A stretch of 64,000 bases of DNA from Arcobacter sp. CECT 8983 (GCF_004118855.1 NZ_PDKF01000005.1:124001-188000), one strand, 5' to 3'; positions 1 to 10,376 are shown, counted from the stretch's first letter. Notes: a model not told the origin generated them from the letters alone. Numbers and translations: made by a program.

Positions 1-3000
1 GCAGGAGCAGTTATTACCCAAATATTATTATGCTCACTACCACTATATCCATAGTATGTAGCACCTTCAATTGATACTCCCATAGGTACACCAGTAATTA
101 TAATTTCTTGTACTGTTTCACTGCTATCTTTATCATCACTTGAAGTTGTCACAGAAACTGTAAATTTAGAGTCTTCTTGATTTACTTTTACAGTTGAACC
201 TGAAATCGTTACATCTCCTGAGTCTTCTGAAATACTATTTATTGCTAAACTTGGAGCATCTGTAACTGCTTGTACATTTACTGTATGAGTATGAGTGAAG
301 TCTTTTATATCTGTTTCACTTCCATTTGTATCTTTTACAGTGTAAGTAACTTCTAAATCAAAACTTGTTTTGCCATTTAAGTCATGTTCTGTTGTATTTT
401 TTGCATAAATACTAGCTGCTTGTGCTTTTGTTAACACATAATAACCATTATCTAATGTTGAGCTTATATTTTGAGTCATATCTGAATCTAAATATAATTC
501 ATAACCAGCAGGAACACCATCGGCTTTGATTTTAACTACAGTAATTGTTTCTGTTCCATTTCCATCATTATCAGTTAAACTTGGAGAAATATTTATTTTA
601 TTTGTTCCACCATCAACATCTTCATAAATAGTTGAAGAACTTGAAACTGATACATCATCTGCAATTGGATTTACAAAGAAGTTTACAGTTTGAGTATTAT
701 GTGTTTTACTATCTCCTTCACCTGCTTTTTCAGTTGTTACATATGTTAAATCAAAACTTGCATCTCCACTGAAGTCTTTAGGAATATTTATCTTAATACT
801 TCCTGCTTTTATATCACTTGCTTTTACTACATATTGTCCATCTTCTACATAGTATTGACTTCCATTCTCTATTGTAAGACCAGAAGTTAAATTATCAATT
901 CTAATTGTTAACTCTTCACTATCATCTAAACCATCAAGTGCAGTTGCATCTAAATAAATATCTTTTATATCTAACTGATTAGCTTCATCTACAGTGATAC
1001 TACTTTTTAATGTTGTTCCTTCTGGTGCATCGGCAATATTTTTTACAATAACATCTATATCTTTTTCAGTCCAAGCTGTTTGATTACTTCCATCTTCTGT
1101 TTGAGCTTCAACTTTTAAAGTAAAATCACTATCATCATTATATGGTGGTACAATAACTAATGCAGTGTCATTATCAAAATCATTTATTTGAATTTCACCT
1201 TTACCACCTACTATATTAGTTAAATCTATTTTTGTTTCACCATAATAAATCTCTGCATCTTCAGGTATATCCTTAATTCTTACATTAAAGATTTCAGAAC
1301 CATCTTTATCATCAGAACTTACTTTGATATTTAATGGGATTCCACCTGTTCCATTTGAATTTACTGTATCACTTGGATTACTAGAACTATTTCCATCATC
1401 TCTACCTGCGTCTTCAAACCCTACTGATTGTTCCACTTTAATGGTTGCTAAGTTTGCCACTGGTGTTACTGTTACTTCAAAGTTAACACTATCTTCTTCT
1501 ACACTTCCTTTAGTATCGCTACTATCTACACCTTTATCTTGTGATTTTAATGTTATTGTTCCAGTTACTTTTCCACTCCAGTAATCAGGAAACTTCATAC
1601 TAAATGCTGGGTCAGGTAATTTATTGTCATTTTTATCAAAATCTACACTATAGTTTCCATTGCCATCATTATAAACTTTCACATCAGTTTTACTTCCAAT
1701 TGTAATATAGATAAAGTCTGGAAGAGTAGTTCCATTTTCTGGTGTTAAGCTAATAGTATAACTTCTTTCTTCAGAACCGTCTAAATCAAAAGTAGAATCT
1801 GTATTACCTACACTTGATGTTCCACTTGTTGCAGTTAATAATGCTTTTAAATCTAAAGAAGTATCTGATGCTACTTCACCTGTTTTTGGATTAGTATTAT
1901 TTTCTACAATATCATTAAATACTACAGTTTTTGTATTTACATCTACTGTATCAACTTGAGCATTATTTGTTCCATCCCAATTTAATGTAAATTCATCAGT
2001 TACAGGATTTATTTTCACTGTCATATCAGCTGTAGTTTCATTTTCTACTTGATTTCCATAAGTAGCTGTATCTAAAGGTTCATTTGAATCATTAACTTCA
2101 TAAGATGTTACACTTATTTGGATATTTATATCTGTATCATTATCTTCAGCATGTTGAATTTTTAATGCTTCATATTCTGTTTTTGTAAGATATAAAACAT
2201 TTGCACCACTTGGACTTGATGTAGTAATATCTGCATGATGATAGTCATAGTCAATAGTATTTGAATCACCAGATACAGTTACGATTACTATTTTTAATTC
2301 TTGATTTGAATTATTTATAGTTGATTCTTCATTTGCCCCATTAAATACTTTTGCACCACTTACTTTATCACCATTTTTAAATGTTAAAGTAATTTCTCCA
2401 TTTCTTTCTGGATTATCACCAGTTTTGCCACTAGCATTTTTATCTGTTTGATCTTTGCTAAGTTCTGGAGTATTTAAACCTAAAGGTATTTTATTTCCAC
2501 CCTCTGCCTCATTTCCAGTACTTGAGTCATTATAAGTTGAAGCATCTTCATATGATGTTACATCTGATACTGGAACTTTAGGAGCATCTGCAACAGGTTT
2601 TACATCAATGTTAACTTTTCCAGCTGCTGTATCACCATCAAAATCACTCACTGCATATTCAAACCAAGGTTTAGCGTTATAATTACTATAATCTCCATCT
2701 GGTTTAAATGTTACAGTACCATCACCATTATTTGTTAAAGTTCCAATTTCCACAGAAGAATCACTTGGGTCTGTTACTCTTATTGTTTGACCATCACTTA
2801 ATGTTGTATAAGTTGTACCATCACCATTTACTCTAATTTGAATTTCACCATCTTTAAAGTTTTCAGGAGAGATTACAATATCTAAAGAGTTATCTTCATT
2901 TACTTCAACATCTCTATCTACATTGATTGGTAGTGAATCATTTACTTTTACTTTAAACTTAGCCACTTCACTTGTTTGCCCTTGGTCCGTAATTTTAAAT

Positions 3001-6000
3001 CCAAATTCAAAGGTTAAGTCATCATCATTTGTAGCTACGGCAGAATCACCTGCAATAGGATGGTCTATATTTTTATACTGTGTATAAGTATAACTATCTT
3101 TTGTAGTTGTACCACTAGCAATGCCACTGTCTTTATTTAATACTATTTCAAATACTTTATTTGATGCGTAATTCGATTCATCACCTGTATAAGCTGTAAT
3201 TTTATTTCCATCTACTTTATACTTGATGACTTCACCACCTGATTTTAGTGCTGAATTATCTCCATAAATATTTGTTTCAGTAGAATTTTCATCTCCTTTA
3301 TAAACAGCTATAGTCTCATCAAAAGATAAAGTATAGTTGTTATCTGGATTATTTGGTTTTTGAATACCTAAAGACTCTGTTGTTTCTATTTTTGTATTTG
3401 GATCTGTTATAACAAAATTATCTTCATCAACCATTGCATTTTCAGGAGTTCCTAAAGTAATACCATCTTTTATAGTTCCTGTTACAGATTTATTATTTCC
3501 AGAAGGATCTCCAATTGCTACATTTTCAAAAGTATCATTTGATTGCGATACATCTGTTATTGTTAAGGTATAAACTTCGTCACCTTCAGCAGTAAAATCA
3601 TCAATTGTTTTATTAGTAAGTGGAAGCTTATATACCCCATTTGCATCTTTAGGTGTATTTTCATCTAAAGTTACTGTTATAGTAGTACTGTAGTTATTAG
3701 AGCCATTTACAAAATCATCACTTGTAATTGTTCCACTTTCTGTGTTATAAGTAAGTATTAAAGTTAATGTTTCTCCAGGAGGAATAATAACAGCATTTCC
3801 ATTTTTATCTACTAATTGTATATGATGAACTAAATCATTTCCTTCAATAGCAGTATCGTTGTCAATTATTTTCACATAAACTGTATCATCAGAGTCATAA
3901 GCAGGAGTAGTTGTATTATCAGTATTAGCTTCATCTGTTGGTTGTTTAGTATCAGCTGGATTATCGTTAATTGTTCCTATAACACTATCTTCATCTGTAG
4001 GCATACCATTAGCAGTATTATAAGGTTTTATACTAAATTCATTATTGTTATAAACAACTTTATCAATTGTAATTTGTAATTGCTCTGAACCTTCTGCAAA
4101 ATAGTCATCTAATGCATCAAGAGTTAAAACTGTTTTTGTAGTACCATTTGATACAACAATTGTATTTTTAGGTGTATAATCATCACTAGCAGTTGCTGGA
4201 TTATTCCCATACCCTGCATAATCTAAATATACTGTTGCATCACTTGTCACAGTCACGGGATTACCATTTTCATCTACAATTGTAATTGTATATTGTAATT
4301 GTTCATCCTCATTGGCTACATTGTCAACACCATCATTTATAACTTCAATCTTTGCAAATAATCTCTCTTTTATTGTCGTGGTTACAGGTGTATTATCTGT
4401 ATTAACACTTTCATACCCATTGTTATTATTTGAAGAGTAGGTATCATCTACTAAATTTACAGTATATTTTTCACCTCCATCTTCTGTGCTCTCTTTAAAT
4501 ATTTCTGTACTAAATGATTCACCTATTTTTATAGTTTGTGAAGTTTTATTATAATCTTCTGATCCATCAGTTGAAGAAGAAGTTGAAGAATTAACTCCTG
4601 TAGCACTTCCATCAGCAAACTCAACCTCAACTTGACCTACTTGAGTATCAAGTCTTGTAGAATCATTAAATGTAGATTCTCCATCTTCAAAAGCATATGC
4701 AATATAATTAGCTACACTTCCATCAACTTCATCTACACTATTTACTAATTGGTAGTTACCACTTCCATCTTTAATAACATTGCCATCTTCATCAGCGGCA
4801 AAGAGTTTTATCATAACAATCTCTTTATCATTTTCAACAGTATCATCTGTTTGGTCATTTGGTGTATTTAATTTTGAGTTATCCGTTATAGTTGTAGTAA
4901 CACCTGAACCATCTATTTTTATATCTCCATAATTACCAGTAGGAGTAGTTGGTTCTTTATAATTGTCAATCTTTACTAAGAATTTTTCACCATTGTCTGC
5001 AATATAATCATCTAAGGCATCTGCTTTTACAACATTTCCTACACCACCACCTAATGTTATAGTTGTGATATTCCCATCAGTTTTATAATCATTACTTCCC
5101 TCTGGTGCATTTGAGTCTGGATCTCTTGTAGCTGTTTTATCGGTAAATATAAAATCAACTGTTCCTTCTTGAACATCTTGTTTTGTTGAATCGTTAAATA
5201 CATTTGTCCCTGGTTTAAAAGCAAGTGCTATATAATAGGCGCTTTCACCTTCAGGTGCTTCATTTATAACTATATAGTTTCCATCAACATCTTTAAGTGC
5301 TTCACCATTAGAATTTGCTGCAATAACTTTTATAATAGTTTTTGGTGTTGATATAGGTGTTGATGGATCTTCTGGTGTTATTGGATCTTCTGGCGTTGTA
5401 GGATCTTCTGGTGGTGTTGGATCTTCTGGCGTTGTTGGATCTTCTGGGTTTGGCTCAGTTGTTGGTCTATCTGGGTTAGATGGAGTTGTTGGACTAAATG
5501 GATTTGATGGATTACTATTTAAATCAAAACTTAATCTATCTTCTGACTCATTTTGGAATAATTCTCTATCAATAAAACTTTGAGTTCTTGCTCTAAAGCT
5601 AGCATCTCTTAAATCACTTGCAACATTAGTAGCATCACCATCCCTTGCTTCAAATTGGGCTTCTCCTGCAGTTTCATCTTCAGCTGCTTCTTCACCTTCT
5701 GCTGTTTCTTCTTCTGTTGCATCTTCTTCAGAATTCTCAGTTTGGTTTTCACCCTCTGCATTTTCAACAATTACTTCTTTTGCTTCATCTGTAAACTGTG
5801 CATCTCTTAAATCACTAACTACATCTTCTTGCGCATTGTATGCTTCAGGATTTAGATTTAAACCTTCTCTAGTAAAGAATAACTCTTCTGTTCCAAAAAC
5901 TGTTTCTATTAAAGAAGAATCAATTAGCTGTTTTTGTCCTTCACTTAATACTATTACATCATTTCCTGATAATTCTATTTCAATTTTTGAAGAAGTAGAA

Positions 6001-6137
6001 TTTGAAGTGTCTCCATAAATAGTATCATTTTCAAAGATTGCATCCCCTACTTTTAACAATTTTGTATTACCGTTTTCATCTTTTACATGAAAAATCCCAT
6101 CTGATAAACTTTTTACAATACCAGCTTTTGTTGCCAT
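1..6137 (-). CDS. Giant LapA/RTX-type surface adhesin with N-terminal retention module (partial)
   Basis: One uninterrupted minus-strand frame runs from an ATG at 6137 (AAAGGAAAC ribosome site just upstream) to the window edge, giving about 2,045 residues with the C-terminus missing. The first ~100 residues (MATKAGIVKSLSDG..., ending near the LIDSSLIE stretch) look like the retention module that holds LapA-type adhesins in the outer-membrane channel. An acidic Glu-rich segment and a Pro-rich TPEDP linker follow. After them come serial Asp/Thr/Asn-rich repeats, several Calx-beta-like (for example DDYFAEGSEQLQITI and DDFTAEGDEVYTLTI) and later cadherin/VCBS-like. This composition suits a calcium-stiffened extracellular stalk. 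It is the last gene of a same-strand cluster encoding its probable type I secretion system. The ligand-binding and secretion-signal ends lie outside the window. No LapG protease or LapD receptor gene is visible here. Confidence 0.88.
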   Translation of the reverse strand, partial: MATKAGIVKSLSDGIFHVKDENGNTKLLKVGDAIFENDTIYGDTSNSTSSKIEIELSGNDVIVLSEGQKQLIDSSLIETVFGTEELFFTREGLNLNPEAYNAQEDVVSDLRDAQFTDEAKEVIVENAEGENQTENSEEDATEEETAEGEEAAEDETAGEAQFEARDGDATNVASDLRDASFRARTQSFIDRELFQNESEDRLSFDLNSNPSNPFSPTTPSNPDRPTTEPNPEDPTTPEDPTPPEDPTTPEDPITPEDPSTPISTPKTIIKVIAANSNGEALKDVDGNYIVINEAPEGESAYYIALAFKPGTNVFNDSTKQDVQEGTVDFIFTDKTATRDPDSNAPEGSNDYKTDGNITTITLGGGVGNVVKADALDDYIADNGEKFLVKIDNYKEPTTPTGNYGDIKIDGSGVTTTITDNSKLNTPNDQTDDTVENDKEIVMIKLFAADEDGNVIKDGSGNYQLVNSVDEVDGSVANYIAYAFEDGESTFNDSTRLDTQVGQVEVEFADGSATGVNSSTSSSTDGSEDYNKTSQTIKIGESFSTEIFKESTEDGGEKYTVNLVDDTYSSNNNNGYESVNTDNTPVTTTIKERLFAKIEVINDGVDNVANEDEQLQYTITIVDENGNPVTVTSDATVYLDYAGYGNNPATASDDYTPKNTIVVSNGTTKTVLTLDALDDYFAEGSEQLQITIDKVVYNNNEFSIKPYNTANGMPTDEDSVIGTINDNPADTKQPTDEANTDNTTTPAYDSDDTVYVKIIDNDTAIEGNDLVHHIQLVDKNGNAVIIPPGETLTLILTYNTESGTITSDDFVNGSNNYSTTITVTLDENTPKDANGVYKLPLTNKTIDDFTAEGDEVYTLTITDVSQSNDTFENVAIGDPSGNNKSVTGTIKDGITLGTPENAMVDEDNFVITDPNTKIETTESLGIQKPNNPDNNYTLSFDETIAVYKGDENSTETNIYGDNSALKSGGEVIKYKVDGNKITAYTGDESNYASNKVFEIVLNKDSGIASGTTTKDSYTYTQYKNIDHPIAGDSAVATNDDDLTFEFGFKITDQGQTSEVAKFKVKVNDSLPINVDRDVEVNEDNSLDIVISPENFKDGEIQIRVNGDGTTYTTLSDGQTIRVTDPSDSSVEIGTLTNNGDGTVTFKPDGDYSNYNAKPWFEYAVSDFDGDTAAGKVNIDVKPVADAPKVPVSDVTSYEDASTYNDSSTGNEAEGGNKIPLGLNTPELSKDQTDKNASGKTGDNPERNGEITLTFKNGDKVSGAKVFNGANEESTINNSNQELKIVIVTVSGDSNTIDYDYHHADITTSSPSGANVLYLTKTEYEALKIQHAEDNDTDINIQISVTSYEVNDSNEPLDTATYGNQVENETTADMTVKINPVTDEFTLNWDGTNNAQVDTVDVNTKTVVFNDIVENNTNPKTGEVASDTSLDLKALLTATSGTSSVGNTDSTFDLDGSEERSYTISLTPENGTTLPDFIYITIGSKTDVKVYNDGNGNYSVDFDKNDNKLPDPAFSMKFPDYWSGKVTGTITLKSQDKGVDSSDTKGSVEEDSVNFEVTVTPVANLATIKVEQSVGFEDAGRDDGNSSSNPSDTVNSNGTGGIPLNIKVSSDDKDGSEIFNVRIKDIPEDAEIYYGETKIDLTNIVGGKGEIQINDFDNDTALVIVPPYNDDSDFTLKVEAQTEDGSNQTAWTEKDIDVIVKNIADAPEGTTLKSSITVDEANQLDIKDIYLDATALDGLDDSEELTIRIDNLTSGLTIENGSQYYVEDGQYVVKASDIKAGSIKINIPKDFSGDASFDLTYVTTEKAGEGDSKTHNTQTVNFFVNPIADDVSVSSSSTIYEDVDGGTNKINISPSLTDNDGNGTETITVVKIKADGVPAGYELYLDSDMTQNISSTLDNGYYVLTKAQAASIYAKNTTEHDLNGKTSFDLEVTYTVKDTNGSETDIKDFTHTHTVNVQAVTDAPSLAINSISEDSGDVTISGSTVKVNQEDSKFTVSVTTSSDDKDSSETVQEIIITGVPMGVSIEGATYYGYSGSEHNNIWVITAP
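5365..5454 (-). repeat. Five tandem 18-bp repeats encoding a TPEDP linker
   Basis: On the plus strand GGATCTTCTGG recurs at 5365, 5383, 5401, 5419 and 5437, an exact 18-bp period with slightly varied last bases. Read on the minus strand inside the adhesin it encodes repeated Pro-Glu-Asp-Pro-Thr units linking the retention module to the extracellular repeats. Because the period is a multiple of three, slippage would change linker length without a frameshift. Confidence 0.9.
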
Positions 6138-6199
6138 AATGTTTCCTTTTCTGAGATTATTAATTATTTTAAGATATTAATGGATTTTATTTCTTTTGT

Positions 6200-6221
6200 A
6201 TATCACCCAAAGGGGTGATAT
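6200..6221. terminator. Perfect 9-bp hairpin between the LuxR gene and the adhesin
   Basis: ATATCACCC (6200-6208) and GGGTGATAT (6213-6221) form a perfect stem with a 4-nt loop. On the plus strand it is followed by a T-rich tract, the pattern of an intrinsic terminator for rightward transcription. On the minus strand, the direction of both flanking genes, there is no U-tract. For the adhesin transcript it may therefore act as a stabilising hairpin or a palindromic operator instead. Confidence 0.5.
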
Positions 6222-6234
6222 TTTTATTTTTTTA

Positions 6235-6840
6235 CTAATTTGTAAATAAAGATGCAAAAGATAATCTATCTTTTACATTTAGTTTTTCATATATCTTTTT
6301 AATATGCGTTTTTACTGTATTTATTGAAATATTAAGTTCTTCACTTATTTTTTTATTTGTATATCCTTCTTTTAAAAGCTTTGAAATCTCTTTTTCTTTA
6401 GTAGTTAAAACACCAAAGATAGAATCAATTTTTTCTTCTTGACTTGTTTTTTGTGAATTTATCATTTCACTCATAAGCTTTGTAGATATTTCAGGCAATA
6501 ACCAAATATAGTCTTTTTGTAAAGCATCAATACTTGAATTTATGTATGAAGTAGTCATCAAAGTATTTCCATATGCTTTTATACCTTTATTTAAATAATT
6601 TTTTGCAGTTAAAACATTAGGCGTATTATCTAAAAGCATAATATTATTTTGATTTTCTATAAGTTTTCTAAATATATTTTCAGATAGGTCTCTACAGGCT
6701 GAAGTATTGATAATAATAATACTATTTATTATACTTTCTAACTCTTCTAAACGGTCAAGTATATTTGCTTTTTGTTTAATTAGTTTTAACCATCTTCCAG
6801 CTAATAGCAAATCATCAGTAAATAAATATATTTTTCTCAT
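6235..6840 (-). CDS. LuxR-family transcriptional regulator with atypical receiver domain (CsgD-like layout)
   Basis: A 201-residue protein. The C-terminal ~65 residues are a LuxR/NarL helix-turn-helix (LTTKEKEISKLLKEG, then NKKISEELNISINTVKTHI and a KLNV tail). The N-terminal ~125 residues resemble a response-regulator fold but show no phospho-acceptor Asp: the expected strand-3 position reads IIIINTSAC. This layout is like CsgD/VpsT-type biofilm regulators, which work without classical phosphorylation. It begins 1 bp after the HlyD gene ends and precedes the adhesin, so it probably controls adhesin or secretion expression. The specific regulator name is not inferable. Confidence 0.85.
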   Translation of the reverse strand: MRKIYLFTDDLLLAGRWLKLIKQKANILDRLEELESIINSIIIINTSACRDLSENIFRKLIENQNNIMLLDNTPNVLTAKNYLNKGIKAYGNTLMTTSYINSSIDALQKDYIWLLPEISTKLMSEMINSQKTSQEEKIDSIFGVLTTKEKEISKLLKEGYTNKKISEELNISINTVKTHIKKIYEKLNVKDRLSFASLFTN

Positions 6841-6841
6841 T

Positions 6842-8221
6842 TTATCTTTCCGTAAAGGTATACTGTTTTATTTTTAGTATTGGTTTTAAAATATAGTCTA
6901 AAATAGATTTTTTACCTGTAATAATATCAACATCAGCTACCATTCCAGGTATAATCTTCATCTTCTTTTCTTCTGTTCCAATAAAGTTTTTATTAGTTTT
7001 TATTCTTACTAGATAGTATGTTTTATTATCTTTTTCAGTTATTGTATCTGGTGAAATATTTATAACCTTACCATCTAAACCACCGTAAATAGAAAAATCA
7101 TATGCAGAAAATTTTACTACTGCTTTTTGTCCTTGATAAATAAAAGCAATATCAGAAGGTAAAATTTTAACTTCCACTATTAAATTATAATCAGTTGGAA
7201 CTATTTCTATTAAATCCTGTGCAGGTTTTATTGCCCCTCCAATTGTATTTACATGAAGTGTTTGCACAATACCATTAGATGGAGATTTAATAATAGCCCT
7301 TGAAACTTGATCCTGTGAAGCTACAGTATTTGCTTCTAAATCTTTAAGTGAAGTTGTTATTTCATTTAATTTTTCTTGTGTTTTTGCTTTATATATTTCA
7401 CTGACTTCTTCTATTTTCTTTTCTATTTCTACTATTTCTGATTTTATTTTATTTACTGTATGAATAGCACTTTGAAGCTTTTGTTTCGCATCACTAAATT
7501 CTCTTTGCAGCTTTAAAAAATCAACTTCTGCACGAATTCCTCTTTTTACCATTGGTTCAGTCATTTTTACTTCTTTATCAATAGCTTGTGCTGAGAACTT
7601 AAGATGTTTTATTGTTTGTTTAGCATCATTTAGATCACTTCGTTTTTGTTTAAGTTGTTCTTTTAAGATTTGAACTTTTGAATCTAACTGCTTCATATTA
7701 CTTAAAAACAACTCTTTTTCATTTGCTAAAAAGTCATTTAAATCTTTATCTTCAGTTTCTTCATATTGGAAATCTATTTGAGCTAACTCTGCTTCTAATC
7801 TTTTTATTTGTGCCTTTAGGTATAGTATTTTTATTTCACTTGAAACCAAACTTGAAGAAGATTTTTCATTACTAATTTTTAATAATATTTGGTCTTTTTT
7901 TACAAAGTCACCCTCTTTTATTAATATCTCTGAAACAATACCTCCTTCAAGATTTTGAAGAATTTGATTTTGTCCGCTAGGTACTACTTTTCCTTGCCCT
8001 CTTGCTATCTCATCAATTTGTGCAAATGCTGCCCAAATTATAAAAAATACAATTGTTACTGCAAAAGATACCAATACCCAATGGAGTTTTTTAGGTCTAT
8101 TATGAATTACTGCTGAACTTAAACTTTGCATATATTCAAGGTCACGATTATTCAAATCTTTTTTTATTTTTGGAAGATTATCATTAAAAAAAGTCTCTTT
8201 AATTTCTTTAAAACTAGCCAT
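6842..8221 (-). CDS. Type I secretion periplasmic adaptor, HlyD/LapC family
   Basis: A 459-residue membrane-fusion protein. There is a cytoplasmic N-terminus and one membrane helix at about residues 49-70 (LVSFAVTIVFFIIWAAFA). A lipoyl-like half domain (GQGKVVPSGQNQILQNLEGG) follows, then a long Lys/Glu-rich coiled coil (~120-300), the second lipoyl half (IIKSPSNGIVQTL) and a beta-barrel region. HlyD-family proteins bridge the inner-membrane ABC exporter to the TolC-like channel. The start overlaps the ABC gene end by 8 bp, which indicates translational coupling. Neighbours make it the adaptor for the giant adhesin. Confidence 0.93.
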   Translation of the reverse strand: MASFKEIKETFFNDNLPKIKKDLNNRDLEYMQSLSSAVIHNRPKKLHWVLVSFAVTIVFFIIWAAFAQIDEIARGQGKVVPSGQNQILQNLEGGIVSEILIKEGDFVKKDQILLKISNEKSSSSLVSSEIKILYLKAQIKRLEAELAQIDFQYEETEDKDLNDFLANEKELFLSNMKQLDSKVQILKEQLKQKRSDLNDAKQTIKHLKFSAQAIDKEVKMTEPMVKRGIRAEVDFLKLQREFSDAKQKLQSAIHTVNKIKSEIVEIEKKIEEVSEIYKAKTQEKLNEITTSLKDLEANTVASQDQVSRAIIKSPSNGIVQTLHVNTIGGAIKPAQDLIEIVPTDYNLIVEVKILPSDIAFIYQGQKAVVKFSAYDFSIYGGLDGKVINISPDTITEKDNKTYYLVRIKTNKNFIGTEEKKMKIIPGMVADVDIITGKKSILDYILKPILKIKQYTFTER

Positions 8222-10367
8222 TTGTAGTTCCTAAACTTTTTATAACATCTTGTTTATTGCCATCTAAAACTTTTTTTCCTTGATTCATAACTATAATCCT
8301 TGAAGTTAAATCAAGCATATTCATTTTTTGTGTTACTAAAATTAAGGTTTTGTTTTTGATATCTTCTTTAAGATTATTTAATACTCTATTTTCAGTTGTT
8401 TGATCCATTGCGTTTGTAGGTTCATCAAAAAGATACACATCAGCTTCTGAAATTAATGCCCTTGCAATTCCTACACTTTGTCTTTGTCCTCCTGAAAGAC
8501 CAAGACCTCTTTCACCTATTTGCATATCATAACCCATTGGATGAAGTTTTACAAAATCATCAGTTGTAGAGATTTTTGAACATTGTAATAACCACTCATC
8601 ATCAATAAATCTATAAGGACCTAGAATATTGCTTTTTATCGTTCCTCTAAATAAATTTATATCTTGTGGAACATATCCCATGCTTTTTCTAATATCAACA
8701 GGATCTATTTGAGAGATATCAATTCCATCTATTAAAATAGACCCACTTTCTGGTTCATATAGCTTTAAAATAAGCTTTGCAATTGTACTTTTACCAGAAC
8801 CGATTTTCCCTATAAAGGCAACTTTTTCACCCTCTTTTATGTTAAAACTTACATCTTCTAAAGCATAATATTGAGAATCTGGATATTTAAAGCTTACATT
8901 CTTAAATTCAATATTTCCTTTTAAGGATGGTCTTTTAACAAACTCTTTTGCCAACGGTCTTTCTAAAGGTTTATTCACTATTTCATCAAGCATTTTATAT
9001 GAAGTTTTGGCATCTTCATAATTTGAAATTAATCCAGCTATTTGTCCCATTGGAGCAATTGCCCTTCCAGATAAAATCATTGCTGCAATAAGTCCACCCA
9101 TTGTTAATTCAAAGTTTTGTATTTGATAAACACCAAGTACAATAATAAGAACAGTATTTAAACCTGAAAAAAGTTGTGTAACAGTGGGAATAGAAGAAGA
9201 TAATATTCTTGATTTTAAACTTTTATTTGCAATCTCTCCCGTTGATTCTTCCCAATCATATTGAATACTACTACTTAAACCATGTACTTTTATTGTTTCA
9301 ATATTATGCAAAGACTCAACTAAAATTCCATTTTTCTTTGCACTTGCTTCAAAGGTACTTTCAATACTTTTTTGAAGTGGTTTTTTTATTAATAATGCAT
9401 ATATAACTATTAATAAAATAATTAATATAGGAACTAAAACAATTATTCCTGCAATATAAAAGATAACTACTAAAAACAATAAAGAAAAAGGAAAATCAAT
9501 CAATACACTTAAAGTTGCATTTGTTAAAAAAGATCTAATACTATCAAAACTTTTTAAATTATTAGAAAAAGAACCAACAGAACTTGGATGTTCTTGTAAC
9601 TTTAAGTCAATTACTTTCTCAAAAATAATAGAAGACATGATAATATCACTTTTTTTCCCTGCTATTTCTAAAAAATATGAACGCAAAAATTTCAAAAAAG
9701 CATCTATAAAAAAAACAAAGACAATTCCTATAGTAAATACAAAAAGTGTTTCTTGGGCATTATTTGGAATAACTCTATCATAAACATTCATTGTAAAAAG
9801 TGGTGTTGCTAACACAAATAAATTTATTAAAATCGATGCTAAAATACAATCAAAGTATATTTTTCTTGAAAAACCTAAAGTATTCCAAAACCAATGTTTA
9901 TGATTTTTTAAATCTAAAGTTTTGTTATTATTATTTTCATACTCAAAAACTTTTTTTACCATAAAAGCAAAACCTAAATACTCTTTTTCAAGTTCTTCTA
10001 CTTTTACAACCTCTTCTAAAGGTTCTTCCCCTGGAAAAATTATTTTTGCTTTTGTTTTATCTTCACCCACAAAGCTTTCTAAAATACACGAGTTGTTATT
10101 TGATAAAATAAGTATAATTGGCAGTTGTAATTGTAAGATTTCAGAAATAGACTTTTCTATTAAATTAGTTCTTAATCCTGCTCTTTGAGCAGCCCTTGAA
10201 AATAAAGATTTTGAACTATTTGTAGAAAATAGTAATTGTTCAGTCAGGTTTGAATCAATTGGCAAACCTGACATTAATGATTGTGCTGAATAAGGCTTAT
10301 GAAATAACTTTGTATATAAAACTAATGACTCTAAAAGAGAATCTTTTTTATAAGAATGATGTAACAA
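8214..10367 (-). CDS. Type I secretion ABC transporter, LapB/HlyB type with inactive C39-like domain
   Basis: A 717-residue fused permease/ATPase. Residues ~1-135 are a C39-peptidase-like domain. I see no catalytic Cys in its N-terminal part, as expected for exporters of uncleaved RTX or Lap substrates. Residues ~160-440 form the six-helix membrane domain. The C-terminal nucleotide-binding domain has Walker A (GKIGSGKST), signature LSGGQRQ and Walker B (VYLFDEPT). It begins 9 bp downstream of the outer-membrane channel gene and overlaps the HlyD gene by 8 bp. It would energise export of the adhesin from cytoplasm to surface in one step. Confidence 0.94.
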   Translation of the reverse strand: MLHHSYKKDSLLESLVLYTKLFHKPYSAQSLMSGLPIDSNLTEQLLFSTNSSKSLFSRAAQRAGLRTNLIEKSISEILQLQLPIILILSNNNSCILESFVGEDKTKAKIIFPGEEPLEEVVKVEELEKEYLGFAFMVKKVFEYENNNNKTLDLKNHKHWFWNTLGFSRKIYFDCILASILINLFVLATPLFTMNVYDRVIPNNAQETLFVFTIGIVFVFFIDAFLKFLRSYFLEIAGKKSDIIMSSIIFEKVIDLKLQEHPSSVGSFSNNLKSFDSIRSFLTNATLSVLIDFPFSLLFLVVIFYIAGIIVLVPILIILLIVIYALLIKKPLQKSIESTFEASAKKNGILVESLHNIETIKVHGLSSSIQYDWEESTGEIANKSLKSRILSSSIPTVTQLFSGLNTVLIIVLGVYQIQNFELTMGGLIAAMILSGRAIAPMGQIAGLISNYEDAKTSYKMLDEIVNKPLERPLAKEFVKRPSLKGNIEFKNVSFKYPDSQYYALEDVSFNIKEGEKVAFIGKIGSGKSTIAKLILKLYEPESGSILIDGIDISQIDPVDIRKSMGYVPQDINLFRGTIKSNILGPYRFIDDEWLLQCSKISTTDDFVKLHPMGYDMQIGERGLGLSGGQRQSVGIARALISEADVYLFDEPTNAMDQTTENRVLNNLKEDIKNKTLILVTQKMNMLDLTSRIIVMNQGKKVLDGNKQDVIKSLGTTNG

Positions 10368-10376
10368 TTTCTTTTT

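Noticed and set aside
1324-1584. Short plus-strand open frames opposite the adhesin (also 5836-6018)
   Set aside because: They are Ser/Thr-rich mirror readings of a repetitive, strongly biased gene on the other strand, with no ribosome sites.
5340-5470. CRISPR-like array
   Set aside because: Units are contiguous 18-bp coding repeats without spacers.
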